The notes under the pieces are model-generated. The model worked only from the letters and a program-made list of their open reading frames with translations, was not told the DNA's origin and made no database searches. This document shows positions 15,420 to 24,536 of a stretch of 55,888 nucleotides of DNA, one piece after another; the first letter of the stretch is position 1, and each line of letters opens with the position of its first letter. The DNA is taken from positions 1 through 55,888 of the forward strand of contig CAYSNP010000009.1 in the NCBI GenBank assembly GCA_964432485.1, written 5' to 3'. This stretch comes from CAYSNP01 sp964432485. Lineage in GTDB: Bacteria; Bacillota; Clostridia; Christensenellales; DTU072. A program made the translations under genes and the position numbers.

Positions 15420-17500
15420 AATTAGTTATTGTAGAATCGCCAAGCAAGGCAAAGACAATTCAAAAATATTTAGGCAGACAATATAAGGTGCTGGCTTCCG
15501 GCGGTCACATCAGAGATTTACCCGACAAACGCTTAGGTATAAAAATTGACGAGGATTTTTTACCTCAATATGTTCTTAACGCTAAGAATAAAGAATATGT
15601 GCAAAAGATTAAAGATGCGCTAAAGGTTAGCGACGGAGTTTATCTAGCTACTGACCCTGACAGAGAAGGCGAGGCAATAAGCTGGCATTTGGCGCAGGTC
15701 TTGCAACTTAACTCCAATCCGCTGCGGATAGAATTTAATGAGATAAGCAAACAAGCTGTGCAAAGAGCTATAGAGAACCCCAGAGTTATCAATCAAAGGT
15801 TGGTAGATGCTCAGCAAGCCCGCAGGGTGCTGGATAGACTGGTGGGATATAGGATTAGTCCGGTGCTGGGACGCAAGATAAAGCGTGGGATTTCCGGCGG
15901 CAGGGTGCAATCTGCAGCCCTTAAGATGATTACGGACAGAGAGGAAGAAATATTGGCATTTACTCCCGAAGAGTATTGGTCGCTTATCGTAATGCTTTAT
16001 AAGGAAGGCAAAAAGAATAAGGCTTTTAAGGCTATCTTTCAAGATATAAACGGAAAAAAGACAAAACTTGCAGGGGAGGAGCAAGTAAGAGGTATAGAGC
16101 AAGAGTTGGAGAAGGCGGCTTATACCATTGCAGGTGTTAAAAAGAGCGTTACTAAAGTAAAGCCTTTTGCTCCCTTTACCACCAGCACATTGCAGCAAGA
16201 TGCATCTATCAAGCTAAATATCCCCGTACCCAGAGTAATGCAGCTAGCTCAACAGCTATACGAGGGCCTATCTATTGAGGGTATGGGTCAAACAGCTTTA
16301 GTTACCTATATTCGTACTGACAGCGTAAGGGTTTCGCAAGATTTCGGACAGCAAACCTTAGAGTATATAAAGGAAAAATACGGGCAGCAGTATGCTCCCG
16401 CTAAGCAAAATATCTATAAAGCAAAGTCCCAAACGGTACAAGATGCTCATGAGGCAATCAGACCCATTTCTTTAGAAGTTACTCCTGACTCCATTGAGGG
16501 CAAAGTGCCCGCACAACTTTTTCAAGTTTATAGACTAATATACAATCGCTACTTGGCAAGCCAAATGAACCCTGCCGAATATGATACAGTATCCGCTGAT
16601 ATTGTAGCTAAAGCTACTGAAAACACCTATGGTTTTAAGGTTTTTGGCAGAACAATGAAGTTTGAGGGCTACACTATAGTATATAATGGACAAAAGGGCA
16701 ACGAAGAAGAAAATGAGCAATTGCCTGAGCTTGCAAAAGACGATATTCTCTTAAAAGACAAGATATTATCTGAACAAAGATTCACCAAAGCGCCCCCTCG
16801 CTATACCGATGCTTCTTTAGTTAAGGCAATGGAGGAAAACGGAATAGGGCGGCCTTCCACTTATGCCAATGTTATAGGCACACTTAGCAAAAGGGAGTAT
16901 ACTCAAAAAGAAAAGAGCACGATTAAGCCCACTTTTTTAGGCATGAGCGTATCTAAGTTTTTGCAGCAGCATTTTGAGGATATAGTTGATATTAATTTTA
17001 CTGCCAATGTGGAAAATAAGTTAGACCATATAGAAAATGGCTCTAAGTGGCAAGAGGTAATTGAGGAGTTTTATCCTCCTTTTATGAATCAAGTGCAAAA
17101 GGCATATAAAGCCGAGTATAAAGCTATACCTAAGAAACTTGAGGTTACTGACGAAAAATGTGCAAAATGCGGCGCATTTATGGTAGTTAGGGAAAGCAGA
17201 TATGGCAAGTTTTTAGGTTGCTCCAATTTTCCAGAATGTGACTATAAACAAAGCATTATAGAAAAGGTAGCTACTTGTCCAGATTGCGGAAAAGAAATTG
17301 TAAAGAAAAGGACAAAAAGAGGTAAAGTTTTTTACGGTTGCTCCAATTATCCAAAATGTACTTTTGCTTCTTGGGATTTTCCCGCTCCATATCGTTGTCC
17401 TAAATGCAACGGGATAATGAAGACTGTAAACAAGGATGGCGAGACGCTGTATCAATGTATTAATTCCGAATGTAAAAACGCCATTATACCTAAGTCTTAA
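15416..17500 (+). CDS. topA: DNA topoisomerase I (type IA)
   Basis: 694 aa. Relaxes negative supercoils. Toprim domain ('VIVESPSKAKTIQKYLG', 'ATDPDREGEAISWHL'), catalytic tyrosine in 'ALVTYIRTDSVRVS', family blocks 'VQDAHEAIRP' and 'YTDASLVKAMEENGIGRPST'. The C-terminus carries three Cys4 zinc ribbons (about 580-694: 'CAKCG...C...C', 'CPDCG...C...C', 'CPKCN...C...C'). Start overlaps dprA by 4 nt. Confidence 0.97.
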   Translation: MKLVIVESPSKAKTIQKYLGRQYKVLASGGHIRDLPDKRLGIKIDEDFLPQYVLNAKNKEYVQKIKDALKVSDGVYLATDPDREGEAISWHLAQVLQLNSNPLRIEFNEISKQAVQRAIENPRVINQRLVDAQQARRVLDRLVGYRISPVLGRKIKRGISGGRVQSAALKMITDREEEILAFTPEEYWSLIVMLYKEGKKNKAFKAIFQDINGKKTKLAGEEQVRGIEQELEKAAYTIAGVKKSVTKVKPFAPFTTSTLQQDASIKLNIPVPRVMQLAQQLYEGLSIEGMGQTALVTYIRTDSVRVSQDFGQQTLEYIKEKYGQQYAPAKQNIYKAKSQTVQDAHEAIRPISLEVTPDSIEGKVPAQLFQVYRLIYNRYLASQMNPAEYDTVSADIVAKATENTYGFKVFGRTMKFEGYTIVYNGQKGNEEENEQLPELAKDDILLKDKILSEQRFTKAPPRYTDASLVKAMEENGIGRPSTYANVIGTLSKREYTQKEKSTIKPTFLGMSVSKFLQQHFEDIVDINFTANVENKLDHIENGSKWQEVIEEFYPPFMNQVQKAYKAEYKAIPKKLEVTDEKCAKCGAFMVVRESRYGKFLGCSNFPECDYKQSIIEKVATCPDCGKEIVKKRTKRGKVFYGCSNYPKCTFASWDFPAPYRCPKCNGIMKTVNKDGETLYQCINSECKNAIIPKS

Positions 17501-17512
17501 TAGGCGCTGCTT

Positions 17513-18811
17513 ATGCAAAAAATAAAAATTATAGGTGGCGGATTAGCAGGTACTGAAGCGGCATATCAGCTTGCCAAAAGAGGGGTTTCTGTGGAGCTTT
17601 ACGAAATGCGTCCGCAAAAGTTCTCCCCTGCTCATAAAAGCAATGGTTTGGCGGAGTTAGTTTGCAGCAATAGCTTAAAAAGTACAGAAATCACCACTTC
17701 TGCCGGGCTTCTCAAGGCAGAAATGAAGCTAATGGACAGCTTAATTATCAAGGCGGCGGAAGCTAGCAGTATACCTTCAGGGACAGCTTTAGTAGTAGAC
17801 CGACAAGCCTTTTCGCAAACTGTAGAGCAGTTGTTACAAGAGTTTGATAATATTTCCATAATTCGTAAAGAAGTAGAAAAGATTGAGGATTTTACCATTG
17901 TTGCCTGTGGTCCTTTGCCTTCGGACGGGCTTGTTAAGGCAATAAAAGAAATAACTAAAGCAGAAAATCTATATTTTTATGATGCGGTTGCTCCAATTGT
18001 AAGTTTGGATAGCATTGATATGCGCTATGCTTTTTGGGGCAGCAGATATAATAAGGGCAAAGCAGATTACCTTAATTGTTTGCTGGATAAGGAGCAATAC
18101 CGTATATTTGTTAACGAATTAAAAAATGCAAAGCGGGTACAATTAAAAGAGTTTGAAAATAGGGATTTGTTTTCCGCTTGCTTACCTATAGAAGTTTTGG
18201 CACAAAGAGGAGAGGACGCTTTGCGTTTTGGACCTTTGCGCCCCGTAGGATTAGCAGCGGATGACGGTAGGCGTGGCTATGCAATTGTTCAATTAAGAAA
18301 AGAGGACAATTTTAATAAGCTATGCAATTTGGTAGGCTTTCAAACTAATCTTACCTTTCCCGAACAAGAAAGGGTTTTTCGCTCAATTCCTGCGCTGAGT
18401 AGTGCAGAATTTGTGCGTTATGGGGTTATGCACAGAAATACCTTTATCAATAGCCCGCTGTTACTTGACAATGGGCTAAGACTTTGGCACAATAAAAATA
18501 TATTCTTTGCAGGACAAATTACAGGGGTGGAAGGATATATCGAAAGTGCGCTTAGCGGACTGCTGGCAGGTATAAGTTTTGCGGCGCAGCTCGATAATAA
18601 GGATATGTTCTTACCTCCGGAAACTACGCTGTCAGGGAGTTTGTTACGATTCATAAGCACGAAGCAAAAGGATTTTCAGCCAATGCATGCCAGTTTTTCA
18701 CTTTTGCCTGCTTTGGATGGCAAAATTGCAAAAAATGAGCGAAAAGCGGCGTATGCCGCCAGAGCTTTAGCGGATTTAGATAAAGCATTAAGGAGTAGTA
18801 GTTATGCTTAA
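17513..18811 (+). CDS. trmFO: Methylenetetrahydrofolate-tRNA-(uracil-5-)-methyltransferase TrmFO
   Basis: 432 aa. Makes 5-methyluridine at position 54 of tRNA using methylene-THF and FAD. N-terminal FAD motif 'GGGLAGTEAAYQLAKRG', then 'YEMRPQKFSPAHKS', 'ELVCSNSLKS', and C-terminal 'AGQITGVEGYIESALSGLLAG'. The topA-trmFO-hslVU order matches Bacillus, except that xerC/codV is missing before hslV. The start has a weak ribosome site. Confidence 0.96.
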   Translation: MQKIKIIGGGLAGTEAAYQLAKRGVSVELYEMRPQKFSPAHKSNGLAELVCSNSLKSTEITTSAGLLKAEMKLMDSLIIKAAEASSIPSGTALVVDRQAFSQTVEQLLQEFDNISIIRKEVEKIEDFTIVACGPLPSDGLVKAIKEITKAENLYFYDAVAPIVSLDSIDMRYAFWGSRYNKGKADYLNCLLDKEQYRIFVNELKNAKRVQLKEFENRDLFSACLPIEVLAQRGEDALRFGPLRPVGLAADDGRRGYAIVQLRKEDNFNKLCNLVGFQTNLTFPEQERVFRSIPALSSAEFVRYGVMHRNTFINSPLLLDNGLRLWHNKNIFFAGQITGVEGYIESALSGLLAGISFAAQLDNKDMFLPPETTLSGSLLRFISTKQKDFQPMHASFSLLPALDGKIAKNERKAAYAARALADLDKALRSSSYA

Positions 18812-19334
18812 AGGTACAACAGTTTGTGCAGTAAAAAAGGACGGGGTTACCGTAATAGCCGGAGACGGACAAGTAACAATGTCAGAAAATATCATATTAA
18901 AAAGCAATGCTATTAAGGTAAAACGGATATATAACGATAAGGTAATAGTGGGATTTGCCGGCTCGGTAAGCGATGCTTTTAGCCTTTCTGAAAAGTTTGA
19001 GGAAATGTTAAGAAAATATTCCGGCAACCTTATGCGCAGTGCGGTAGAACTTGCGGAATCTTGGCGCAAAGGCAACGAAATCCGCAATTTAGAAGCTATG
19101 CTGATAGTAGCGGATAAAGATAATTTACTTATGGTAAGCGGCAATGGCAATGTTATTGACCCTGAAAGCGGAGTTTGCGCCATAGGCAGCGGCGGAAATT
19201 ATGCGCTTGCCGCAGCCCGAGCACTGCTGGAAAATACTCAAATGAGCGCAGAGGAAATTGTACAAAAAAGTATGAAAATTGCAGCAGACTTATGTGTTTT
19301 TACCAATCATAATGTGGTAATAGAAAAGATTTAA
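18804..19334 (+). CDS. hslV: ATP-dependent protease peptidase subunit HslV
   Basis: 176 aa. Threonine protease of the HslUV proteasome-like complex. A four-residue propeptide (MLKG) would be removed to expose T5 of 'TTVCAV'; 'VIAGDGQVTM', 'GFAGSVSDAFSL' and 'AIGSGGNYALAAARALLE' are conserved. So it is the Thr type, unlike Bacillus ClpQ, which uses Ser. AAGGAG site; overlaps the trmFO end by 8 nt. Confidence 0.96.
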   Translation: MLKGTTVCAVKKDGVTVIAGDGQVTMSENIILKSNAIKVKRIYNDKVIVGFAGSVSDAFSLSEKFEEMLRKYSGNLMRSAVELAESWRKGNEIRNLEAMLIVADKDNLLMVSGNGNVIDPESGVCAIGSGGNYALAAARALLENTQMSAEEIVQKSMKIAADLCVFTNHNVVIEKI

Positions 19335-19348
19335 GCCGGGAGGAAGGT

Positions 19349-20668
19349 ATGGACTTATCGCCAAGACAAATAGTTACGGAACTGGATAGATATATTATAG
19401 GGCAAAAAGATGCCAAAAAGGCGGTGGCGGTAGCTTTACGCAACAGGTATCGCCGCAGTCGCTTATCACCAGAGCTAAGAGAGGAAATTACTCCAAAAAA
19501 CATAATTATGAAAGGTCCTACAGGCGTAGGCAAAACTGAAATAGCCAGGCGGCTTGCCAAGCTGGTTAAAGCCCCTTTTATTAAGGTGGAAGCTACTAAG
19601 TTTACAGAAGTAGGGTATGTGGGCAGAGATGTGGAAAGCATGGTGCGTGATTTGGTAGAAGTTGCTGTGCGTATGGTCAGAGAGGAAAAATATGCCGAAG
19701 TAGCGCCCAGAGCGCAAGCTACTGCAGAAGCCAAGATTATAGACGCCCTTTTGCCTTTAAGGAAGCAAAGCAGCGATGATAAACCTGTACCCGAAATCAG
19801 AGAGGAACTGTTGCGTGACCTTCGAGAGGGCAAGCTGGACAAACTTACCTTAGATATAACCGTAGAAGTAAAGCCAAAAACTTTACAATTAGGACCTTTA
19901 GGCGCGGGTATGGGGGACAGCAATATCGGAGACTTTTTTGGCAGTATAATGCCTTCCAAAAGACAAAAGCGCAAACTTAGCGTAGCAGATGCTATGAAGT
20001 TAATTGTTGAGGAAGAAAGCTCTAGACTTATTGATAAAGAATCCATTAATCAAGAAGCACTTATAAGAGCGGAGCAAGACGGGATTATTTTTGTAGATGA
20101 ACTGGATAAGATTGTTTCTAAAGGCACTAGGACTCACGGGCCTGAAGTAAGCAGAGAAGGAGTGCAAAGGGATATACTGCCTATTGTGGAAGGCTGTGTA
20201 GTCAATACCAAACACGGCAATATTCGCACAGATTTTATATTGTTTATTGCGGCAGGTGCTTTTCATTTAGCAAAGGTAAGCGATCTTATTCCGGAATTGC
20301 AAGGGCGTTTCCCCGTTACGGTGGAGTTGCTTAGCCTTACTCAAGAGGACTTTGCCAAGATTTTAAGAGAGCCTGACAATGCGCTGATTATGCAGTATGC
20401 AGAACTGCTTAAAGTGGACAATGTCAACTTAAAGTTTACCGAAGAAGCCATAGAGGAAATAGCCCATATTGCCTTTCTGGAAAACGAATCTACTGAAAAT
20501 ATCGGTGCAAGGCGGCTGCATACTATTATGGAGATGCTGCTTGAGGATATTTCTTACAATGCCAGCGGTTCTCATGATATGATAGAGTTAGTTATAGATA
20601 GAGCTTATGTGCAAGAGCATTTGGCAACCGCTCTTAAACAGCTAAACCTTAAAAAATATATATTGTAG
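19349..20668 (+). CDS. hslU: HslUV ATPase subunit HslU
   Basis: 439 aa. AAA+ unfoldase partner of HslV. Walker A 'GPTGVGKT' (56-63), 'EVGYVGRDVESMVRDL', I-domain (about 110-230), Walker B 'IIFVDELDKI', 'ISREGVQRD'-like 'VSREGVQRDILPIVEG', sensor 'FIAAGAFH', and 'ELQGRFPVTVEL'; the C-terminus 'KKYIL' fits the tail that docks in HslV. Good GGGAGGAAGG site. Confidence 0.97.
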   Translation: MDLSPRQIVTELDRYIIGQKDAKKAVAVALRNRYRRSRLSPELREEITPKNIIMKGPTGVGKTEIARRLAKLVKAPFIKVEATKFTEVGYVGRDVESMVRDLVEVAVRMVREEKYAEVAPRAQATAEAKIIDALLPLRKQSSDDKPVPEIREELLRDLREGKLDKLTLDITVEVKPKTLQLGPLGAGMGDSNIGDFFGSIMPSKRQKRKLSVADAMKLIVEEESSRLIDKESINQEALIRAEQDGIIFVDELDKIVSKGTRTHGPEVSREGVQRDILPIVEGCVVNTKHGNIRTDFILFIAAGAFHLAKVSDLIPELQGRFPVTVELLSLTQEDFAKILREPDNALIMQYAELLKVDNVNLKFTEEAIEEIAHIAFLENESTENIGARRLHTIMEMLLEDISYNASGSHDMIELVIDRAYVQEHLATALKQLNLKKYIL

Positions 20669-20675
20669 GTAAAAA

Positions 20676-21932
20676 ATGGTAAATGCGCCCAAGGGCACTA
20701 AAGATATTTTGCCGCAGGCAGTACACAAATGGCATTATATTGAAAAGACAATTGAAAAGATAGCTTCTTTATACGGGCTAAAGGAAATCAGGACGCCTAT
20801 ATTTGAGCATACGGAGCTTTTTGTGCGTGGAATCGGCGAAACTACCGATGTGGTAGGCAAGGAAATGTATACTTTTTTAGATAAAGGAAGCCGCTCGGTA
20901 ACGCTCAAGCCTGAAGGCACAGCGGGAGTGGCGCGCGCTTACATAGAAAATAACCTTAATTCGCTCCCCGCTCCTGCTAAAATGTATTATATCACTCCTG
21001 TTTTTAGGTATGAAAAGCCGCAAAGCGGCAGATTGCGGCAGCATCACCAATTTGGGATAGAGATATTTGGCACATACTCCCCCCTTGCGGATGCCGAAGT
21101 AATCAGCGTGGCGCATAAACTATTTTCTGCTATCGGTATTAAAGATTTAGACTTACGAATAAACAGCATTGGTTGTCCTGCTTGCCGAGCAAAATATAAT
21201 CAAGCACTTAAAGAGTATTTTTCTTTGCATATAGACAAAATGTGCAATACTTGCGCAGAAAGGTTGGTTAAAAATCCTCTTCGTATTTTGGATTGCAAAA
21301 GTGCTGTTTGCGGCAAATATACCAAAAATGCACCGATTATGCTGGATTACTTATGTGCAGAATGCAAAGAGCATCATAACGGAGTGCAGGAAGCGCTTCG
21401 TGCAAGCGATATTGCATATACCGTTGACCCTATGATAGTTAGGGGTTTGGACTACTATACCAAAACTGTATTCGAATTCGTTTCTACTAATATCGGCTCG
21501 CAAGGCACGGTATGCGGCGGGGGAAGGTATGACAACTTAGTTAGCGACTTGGGAGGCAAGCCTGCCGGTGCTGTTGGGTTTGGGCTAGGGCTGGAGCGGC
21601 TAATAATGGTAGCAGAAGCTACAGGTATTGCTTTAGGATGCGAACAAAAAGTTAGCGTCTATATTGCCCCTCAAGACAAAGCTAATAGTATTGCCGCTTT
21701 TGCGCTTGCACAACGCCTAAGGGAGGCAGGTATAAGTGCGGAATGTGACAGCCTAGACCGCTCTCTACGAGCACAAATGAAATATGCAGATAAGCAAGGC
21801 TATGCCTATGTTATTGTTTTAGGGCAAGAGGAAGCAAGCACCGGACAAGTGCAAGTAAAGAAAATGTCTGACGGCAGCGTTACAAGTATGCTTATTGATA
21901 ATTTGGCAGAGTTCTTTAAGGAGATAGTTTAA
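20676..21932 (+). CDS. hisS: Histidyl-tRNA synthetase
   Basis: 418 aa. Class II synthetase. Motif 2 'FRYEKPQSGRLRQHHQFG', histidine-binding 'GLDYYTKTVFEF', motif 3 'GFGLGLERL', and a C-terminal anticodon-binding domain from about 320. A Cys-rich insertion (about 165-230) has several CxxC pairs. Only 8 bp after hslU, so no T-box leader; expression must come from the upstream promoter. Confidence 0.97.
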   Translation: MVNAPKGTKDILPQAVHKWHYIEKTIEKIASLYGLKEIRTPIFEHTELFVRGIGETTDVVGKEMYTFLDKGSRSVTLKPEGTAGVARAYIENNLNSLPAPAKMYYITPVFRYEKPQSGRLRQHHQFGIEIFGTYSPLADAEVISVAHKLFSAIGIKDLDLRINSIGCPACRAKYNQALKEYFSLHIDKMCNTCAERLVKNPLRILDCKSAVCGKYTKNAPIMLDYLCAECKEHHNGVQEALRASDIAYTVDPMIVRGLDYYTKTVFEFVSTNIGSQGTVCGGGRYDNLVSDLGGKPAGAVGFGLGLERLIMVAEATGIALGCEQKVSVYIAPQDKANSIAAFALAQRLREAGISAECDSLDRSLRAQMKYADKQGYAYVIVLGQEEASTGQVQVKKMSDGSVTSMLIDNLAEFFKEIV

Positions 21933-23719
21933 TGGAAGAAGGGCTGCAAGGACTTAAAAGGACAAAGTATTGCGGGGAGTTTGGCGCAAAGAATATAGGA
22001 CAAAAAGCCGTGGTTATGGGTTTTGCGGCAAAGGTTCGCAATTTGGGTTCTCTTCTTTTTATTGATTTGCGAGACCGCTCCGGAATTGTGCAAGTCAGCT
22101 TTGATTATGAGGTAAACTCCGCTTTATTTGATAAGGCAAGTTTGGTAAAAAGCGAGTATGTAATTGCGGCGGTAGGCACAGTAGTACTTAGAGGCGAAAA
22201 AAACATTAATAGAGAAATGGCTACCGGTGAGATAGAAATTAAGGCAAGCAAGCTGCTAATTATCAGCGAAGCAGACACCCCTCCATTTGTAATTGCGGAA
22301 AAAAGTAATGTGGGCGAGGCATTGCGCTTAAAGTACCGATATTTAGATTTGCGCCGAGCCACTATGCAGAATTATTTGACTGTTAAAGATAAAATTATGA
22401 GAATCACTCATAATTATCTTGCCAAGCATGGCTTTTTGAATATAGAAACTCCGTTTTTAGGCAAATCTACTCCCGAAGGCGCAAGAGATTACTTAGTGCC
22501 TAGTAGGATACATCAAGGCAAATTTTACGCCTTGCCTCAATCTCCGCAACTATACAAGCAAATCTTAATGATTAGCGGGCTGGACCGCTATTACCAAATA
22601 GCGCGCTGTTTTAGAGATGAGGATTTACGAGCTAACCGCCAACCGGAGTTTAGCCAAATTGATTTGGAAATGAGCTTTGTAAGCAAGCCCGCCGATGTAA
22701 TGAAAATAGCGGAAGGACTGATTAAAGACATTTTTTCTAAAACTATTGGCCTAACTTTTAAAGGCAAGTTTGCCCGCCTTAAATATAAAGAAGCAATGGA
22801 GCGATTCGGTACTGATAAGCCGGATACCCGTTTTGGGTTAGAAGTACAAAATATCACTTCTTATGTTAAGGAAAGCGGGTTTGCTTTATTTCAAGAGTCG
22901 GCTAAGAAAAGAGGACATTCTGTCCATGCAATAAATGCTAAAGGTTTAGCCGCCGCTTACTCCAGAAAAGCTATAGATAAAGCAGCAGATTTTGTTAAAG
23001 ATTATGGGCTCAAAGGACTTGCATACGCTATTGTAAAAGAGCATGAAACGACAAGTTCTATCAAAAAGTTCTTTTCAGAGCAACAATTTGATAGATTGAT
23101 AGAAAGAATGGACGGAATGCCCGGCGATATAATATTTTTTGCAGCAGGAGAAAGCAAGGTAGCTCTTACCGCTTTAGGTGCGCTAAGATTGCAAATAGCA
23201 AAAGAGCATAAGCTGGCGGCAGAAAACACTTATGAGTTTTTATGGGTAACTGATTTTCCGCTGTTTGAGTATGACGCCGTAGAGCAACGCTTATCGGCAA
23301 TGCATCATCCTTTTACTGCTCCCAGAGATAAGGATATTGCGCTTTTGGACAGCGCACCTTCTAAAGCGCTGGCTAAGGCTTATGACTTAGTTATTAATGG
23401 AGAAGAAGCGGGCGGAGGCTCTATCAGGATACATCAAAGGGCAGTTCAGCAAAAAATGTTTGAAATAATTGGGCTTTCAGATACTGATATAGCAGAGCGG
23501 TTTGGCTTTTTTATCGAAGCCTTTAAGTATGGCGTTCCTCCGCATGGCGGATTGGCATTTGGATTAGACAGGTTAGTTATGCTGATAGCGCAAACAGACA
23601 ATATTAAGGATGTAATTGCTTTTCCTAAAGTGCAAAACGCATCTTGCCTTATGCAAGGCGCGCCCAGCGAGGTTAGCTCCGAGCAAACAAACGAATTAGG
23701 GATAGATATAAAAAAATGA
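21932..23719 (+). CDS. aspS: Aspartyl-tRNA synthetase, bacterial type
   Basis: 595 aa. N-terminal OB anticodon domain ('LGSLLFIDLRDRSGIVQV'), class II core ('TPFLGKSTPEGARDYLVPSR', 'QSPQLYKQILMISG', 'CFRDEDLRANRQPEFSQ') with the bacterial GAD insertion (about 290-420), and motif 3 'GLAFGLDRLVML'. Whether it also charges tRNA-Asn cannot be decided here. Overlaps hisS by one base and the next gene by 4 nt. Confidence 0.97.
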   Translation: MEEGLQGLKRTKYCGEFGAKNIGQKAVVMGFAAKVRNLGSLLFIDLRDRSGIVQVSFDYEVNSALFDKASLVKSEYVIAAVGTVVLRGEKNINREMATGEIEIKASKLLIISEADTPPFVIAEKSNVGEALRLKYRYLDLRRATMQNYLTVKDKIMRITHNYLAKHGFLNIETPFLGKSTPEGARDYLVPSRIHQGKFYALPQSPQLYKQILMISGLDRYYQIARCFRDEDLRANRQPEFSQIDLEMSFVSKPADVMKIAEGLIKDIFSKTIGLTFKGKFARLKYKEAMERFGTDKPDTRFGLEVQNITSYVKESGFALFQESAKKRGHSVHAINAKGLAAAYSRKAIDKAADFVKDYGLKGLAYAIVKEHETTSSIKKFFSEQQFDRLIERMDGMPGDIIFFAAGESKVALTALGALRLQIAKEHKLAAENTYEFLWVTDFPLFEYDAVEQRLSAMHHPFTAPRDKDIALLDSAPSKALAKAYDLVINGEEAGGGSIRIHQRAVQQKMFEIIGLSDTDIAERFGFFIEAFKYGVPPHGGLAFGLDRLVMLIAQTDNIKDVIAFPKVQNASCLMQGAPSEVSSEQTNELGIDIKK

Positions 23720-24138
23720 GAGAAACAGGGATAATAACTGCAGTAACAAATGGCGAATGTGTAGTTCGTTTTGACCGTAAAGCGGCTTGCGACAAGTGCA
23801 ATATGTGCCTTAGGGGCAAGAATGAAATGTATGTTGAACTTGTAGTCGAAAACTCTTTAGGCGCAAAGCAAGGGGACAAAGTGGAGGTAGAAATACCGGA
23901 TAACACCATATTAAAGGCGTCATTTTTAGTGTATATTGTGCCTGCCGCCGCATTCCTTATTGCCCTTGCTGTTACTCAGGATATGGGGGATTGGGCTAGT
24001 GCATCTATAGCTATTGGCGCTCTTGCGTTAACATACTTAGGTATAGCGATAGCGGAAAAATACTTAAAAAAGAAAAAGGGGCTAATTCCTAAAATGGTTA
24101 CCCTTATAAAGGCGGAGGATATCGGAAATGAAGAATAA
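23716..24138 (+). CDS. RseC/MucC-like membrane redox protein
   Basis: 140 aa. N-terminal beta-rich domain with three cysteines, C25-x2-C28-x2-C31 ('ACDKCNMC'), followed by two membrane helices (about 68-87 and 92-112) and a lysine-rich cytosolic tail. This is the layout of RseC, a SoxR-reducing or Rnf-linked membrane factor. It overlaps the following thioredoxin by 11 nt, suggesting a shared redox task. Not certain whether it serves Rnf here, since no rnf genes are in the window. Confidence 0.8.
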   Translation: MRETGIITAVTNGECVVRFDRKAACDKCNMCLRGKNEMYVELVVENSLGAKQGDKVEVEIPDNTILKASFLVYIVPAAAFLIALAVTQDMGDWASASIAIGALALTYLGIAIAEKYLKKKKGLIPKMVTLIKAEDIGNEE

Positions 24139-24454
24139 TATTCAAGTTTTGGACAATGACAATTTTGATGTAATAACTAATCAAGATAAGGTAACTTTGG
24201 TAGATTTTTGGGCGCAATGGTGTCCTCCTTGCAGGATGCTTTCGCCAATAATTGATGAGCTGGCAGCAGAAAAGGGGGAGGAATACAATATTTGCAAAGT
24301 CAATGTAGACGAAAACGGCGAAATTGCGCAAAGATTCTCAGTTATGAGCATCCCCACCCTTTTAGTTTTTAAGAAGGGAGCGTTAGTAGAACAGCTTACA
24401 GGAGTAAAACCAAAGGTGCAGCTTTTAGCAGTACTGGAAAAACACGCAAGCTAG
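24128..24454 (+). CDS. Thioredoxin with WCPPC active site
   Basis: 108 aa. Thioredoxin fold; active site W31-C32-P33-P34-C35 in 'FWAQWCPPCRML', cis-proline loop 'MSIPTLLVF', both conserved. The CPPC dipeptide replaces the common CGPC and should change redox potential. GGAGG (24115-24119) lies before the ATG; the start is inside the end of the RseC-like gene. Confidence 0.93.
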   Translation: MKNNIQVLDNDNFDVITNQDKVTLVDFWAQWCPPCRMLSPIIDELAAEKGEEYNICKVNVDENGEIAQRFSVMSIPTLLVFKKGALVEQLTGVKPKVQLLAVLEKHAS

Positions 24455-24475
24455 CTTTTCCGTGCTTTTATTTGC

Positions 24476-24504
24476 TTGCTTTATTAAAATTTAAGTTTTA
24501 TAAT
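24476..24504 (+). promoter_or_regulatory. Sigma-A promoter of glyA-iscS-iscU
   Basis: TTGCTT (24476-24481), 17-bp spacer, TATAAT (24499-24504). glyA starts at 24537 behind AAGAGGAAG. Confidence 0.8.
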
Positions 24505-24536
24505 ATTGGGGTATTTACATATAAGAGGAAGATAAA

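Noticed and set aside
20669..20675. T-box leader before hisS or aspS
   Set aside because: Seven and zero bases separate the genes from their upstream neighbours, so no leader can exist.
22587..22612. CGCTATT...AATAGCG inverted repeat in aspS
   Set aside because: Short stem in a strongly conserved protein block (DRYYQIARC); explained by codon choice.
24437..24470. Terminator after thioredoxin
   Set aside because: Only CACG/CGTG pairs around a 14-base loop with a bulge; too weak to call.
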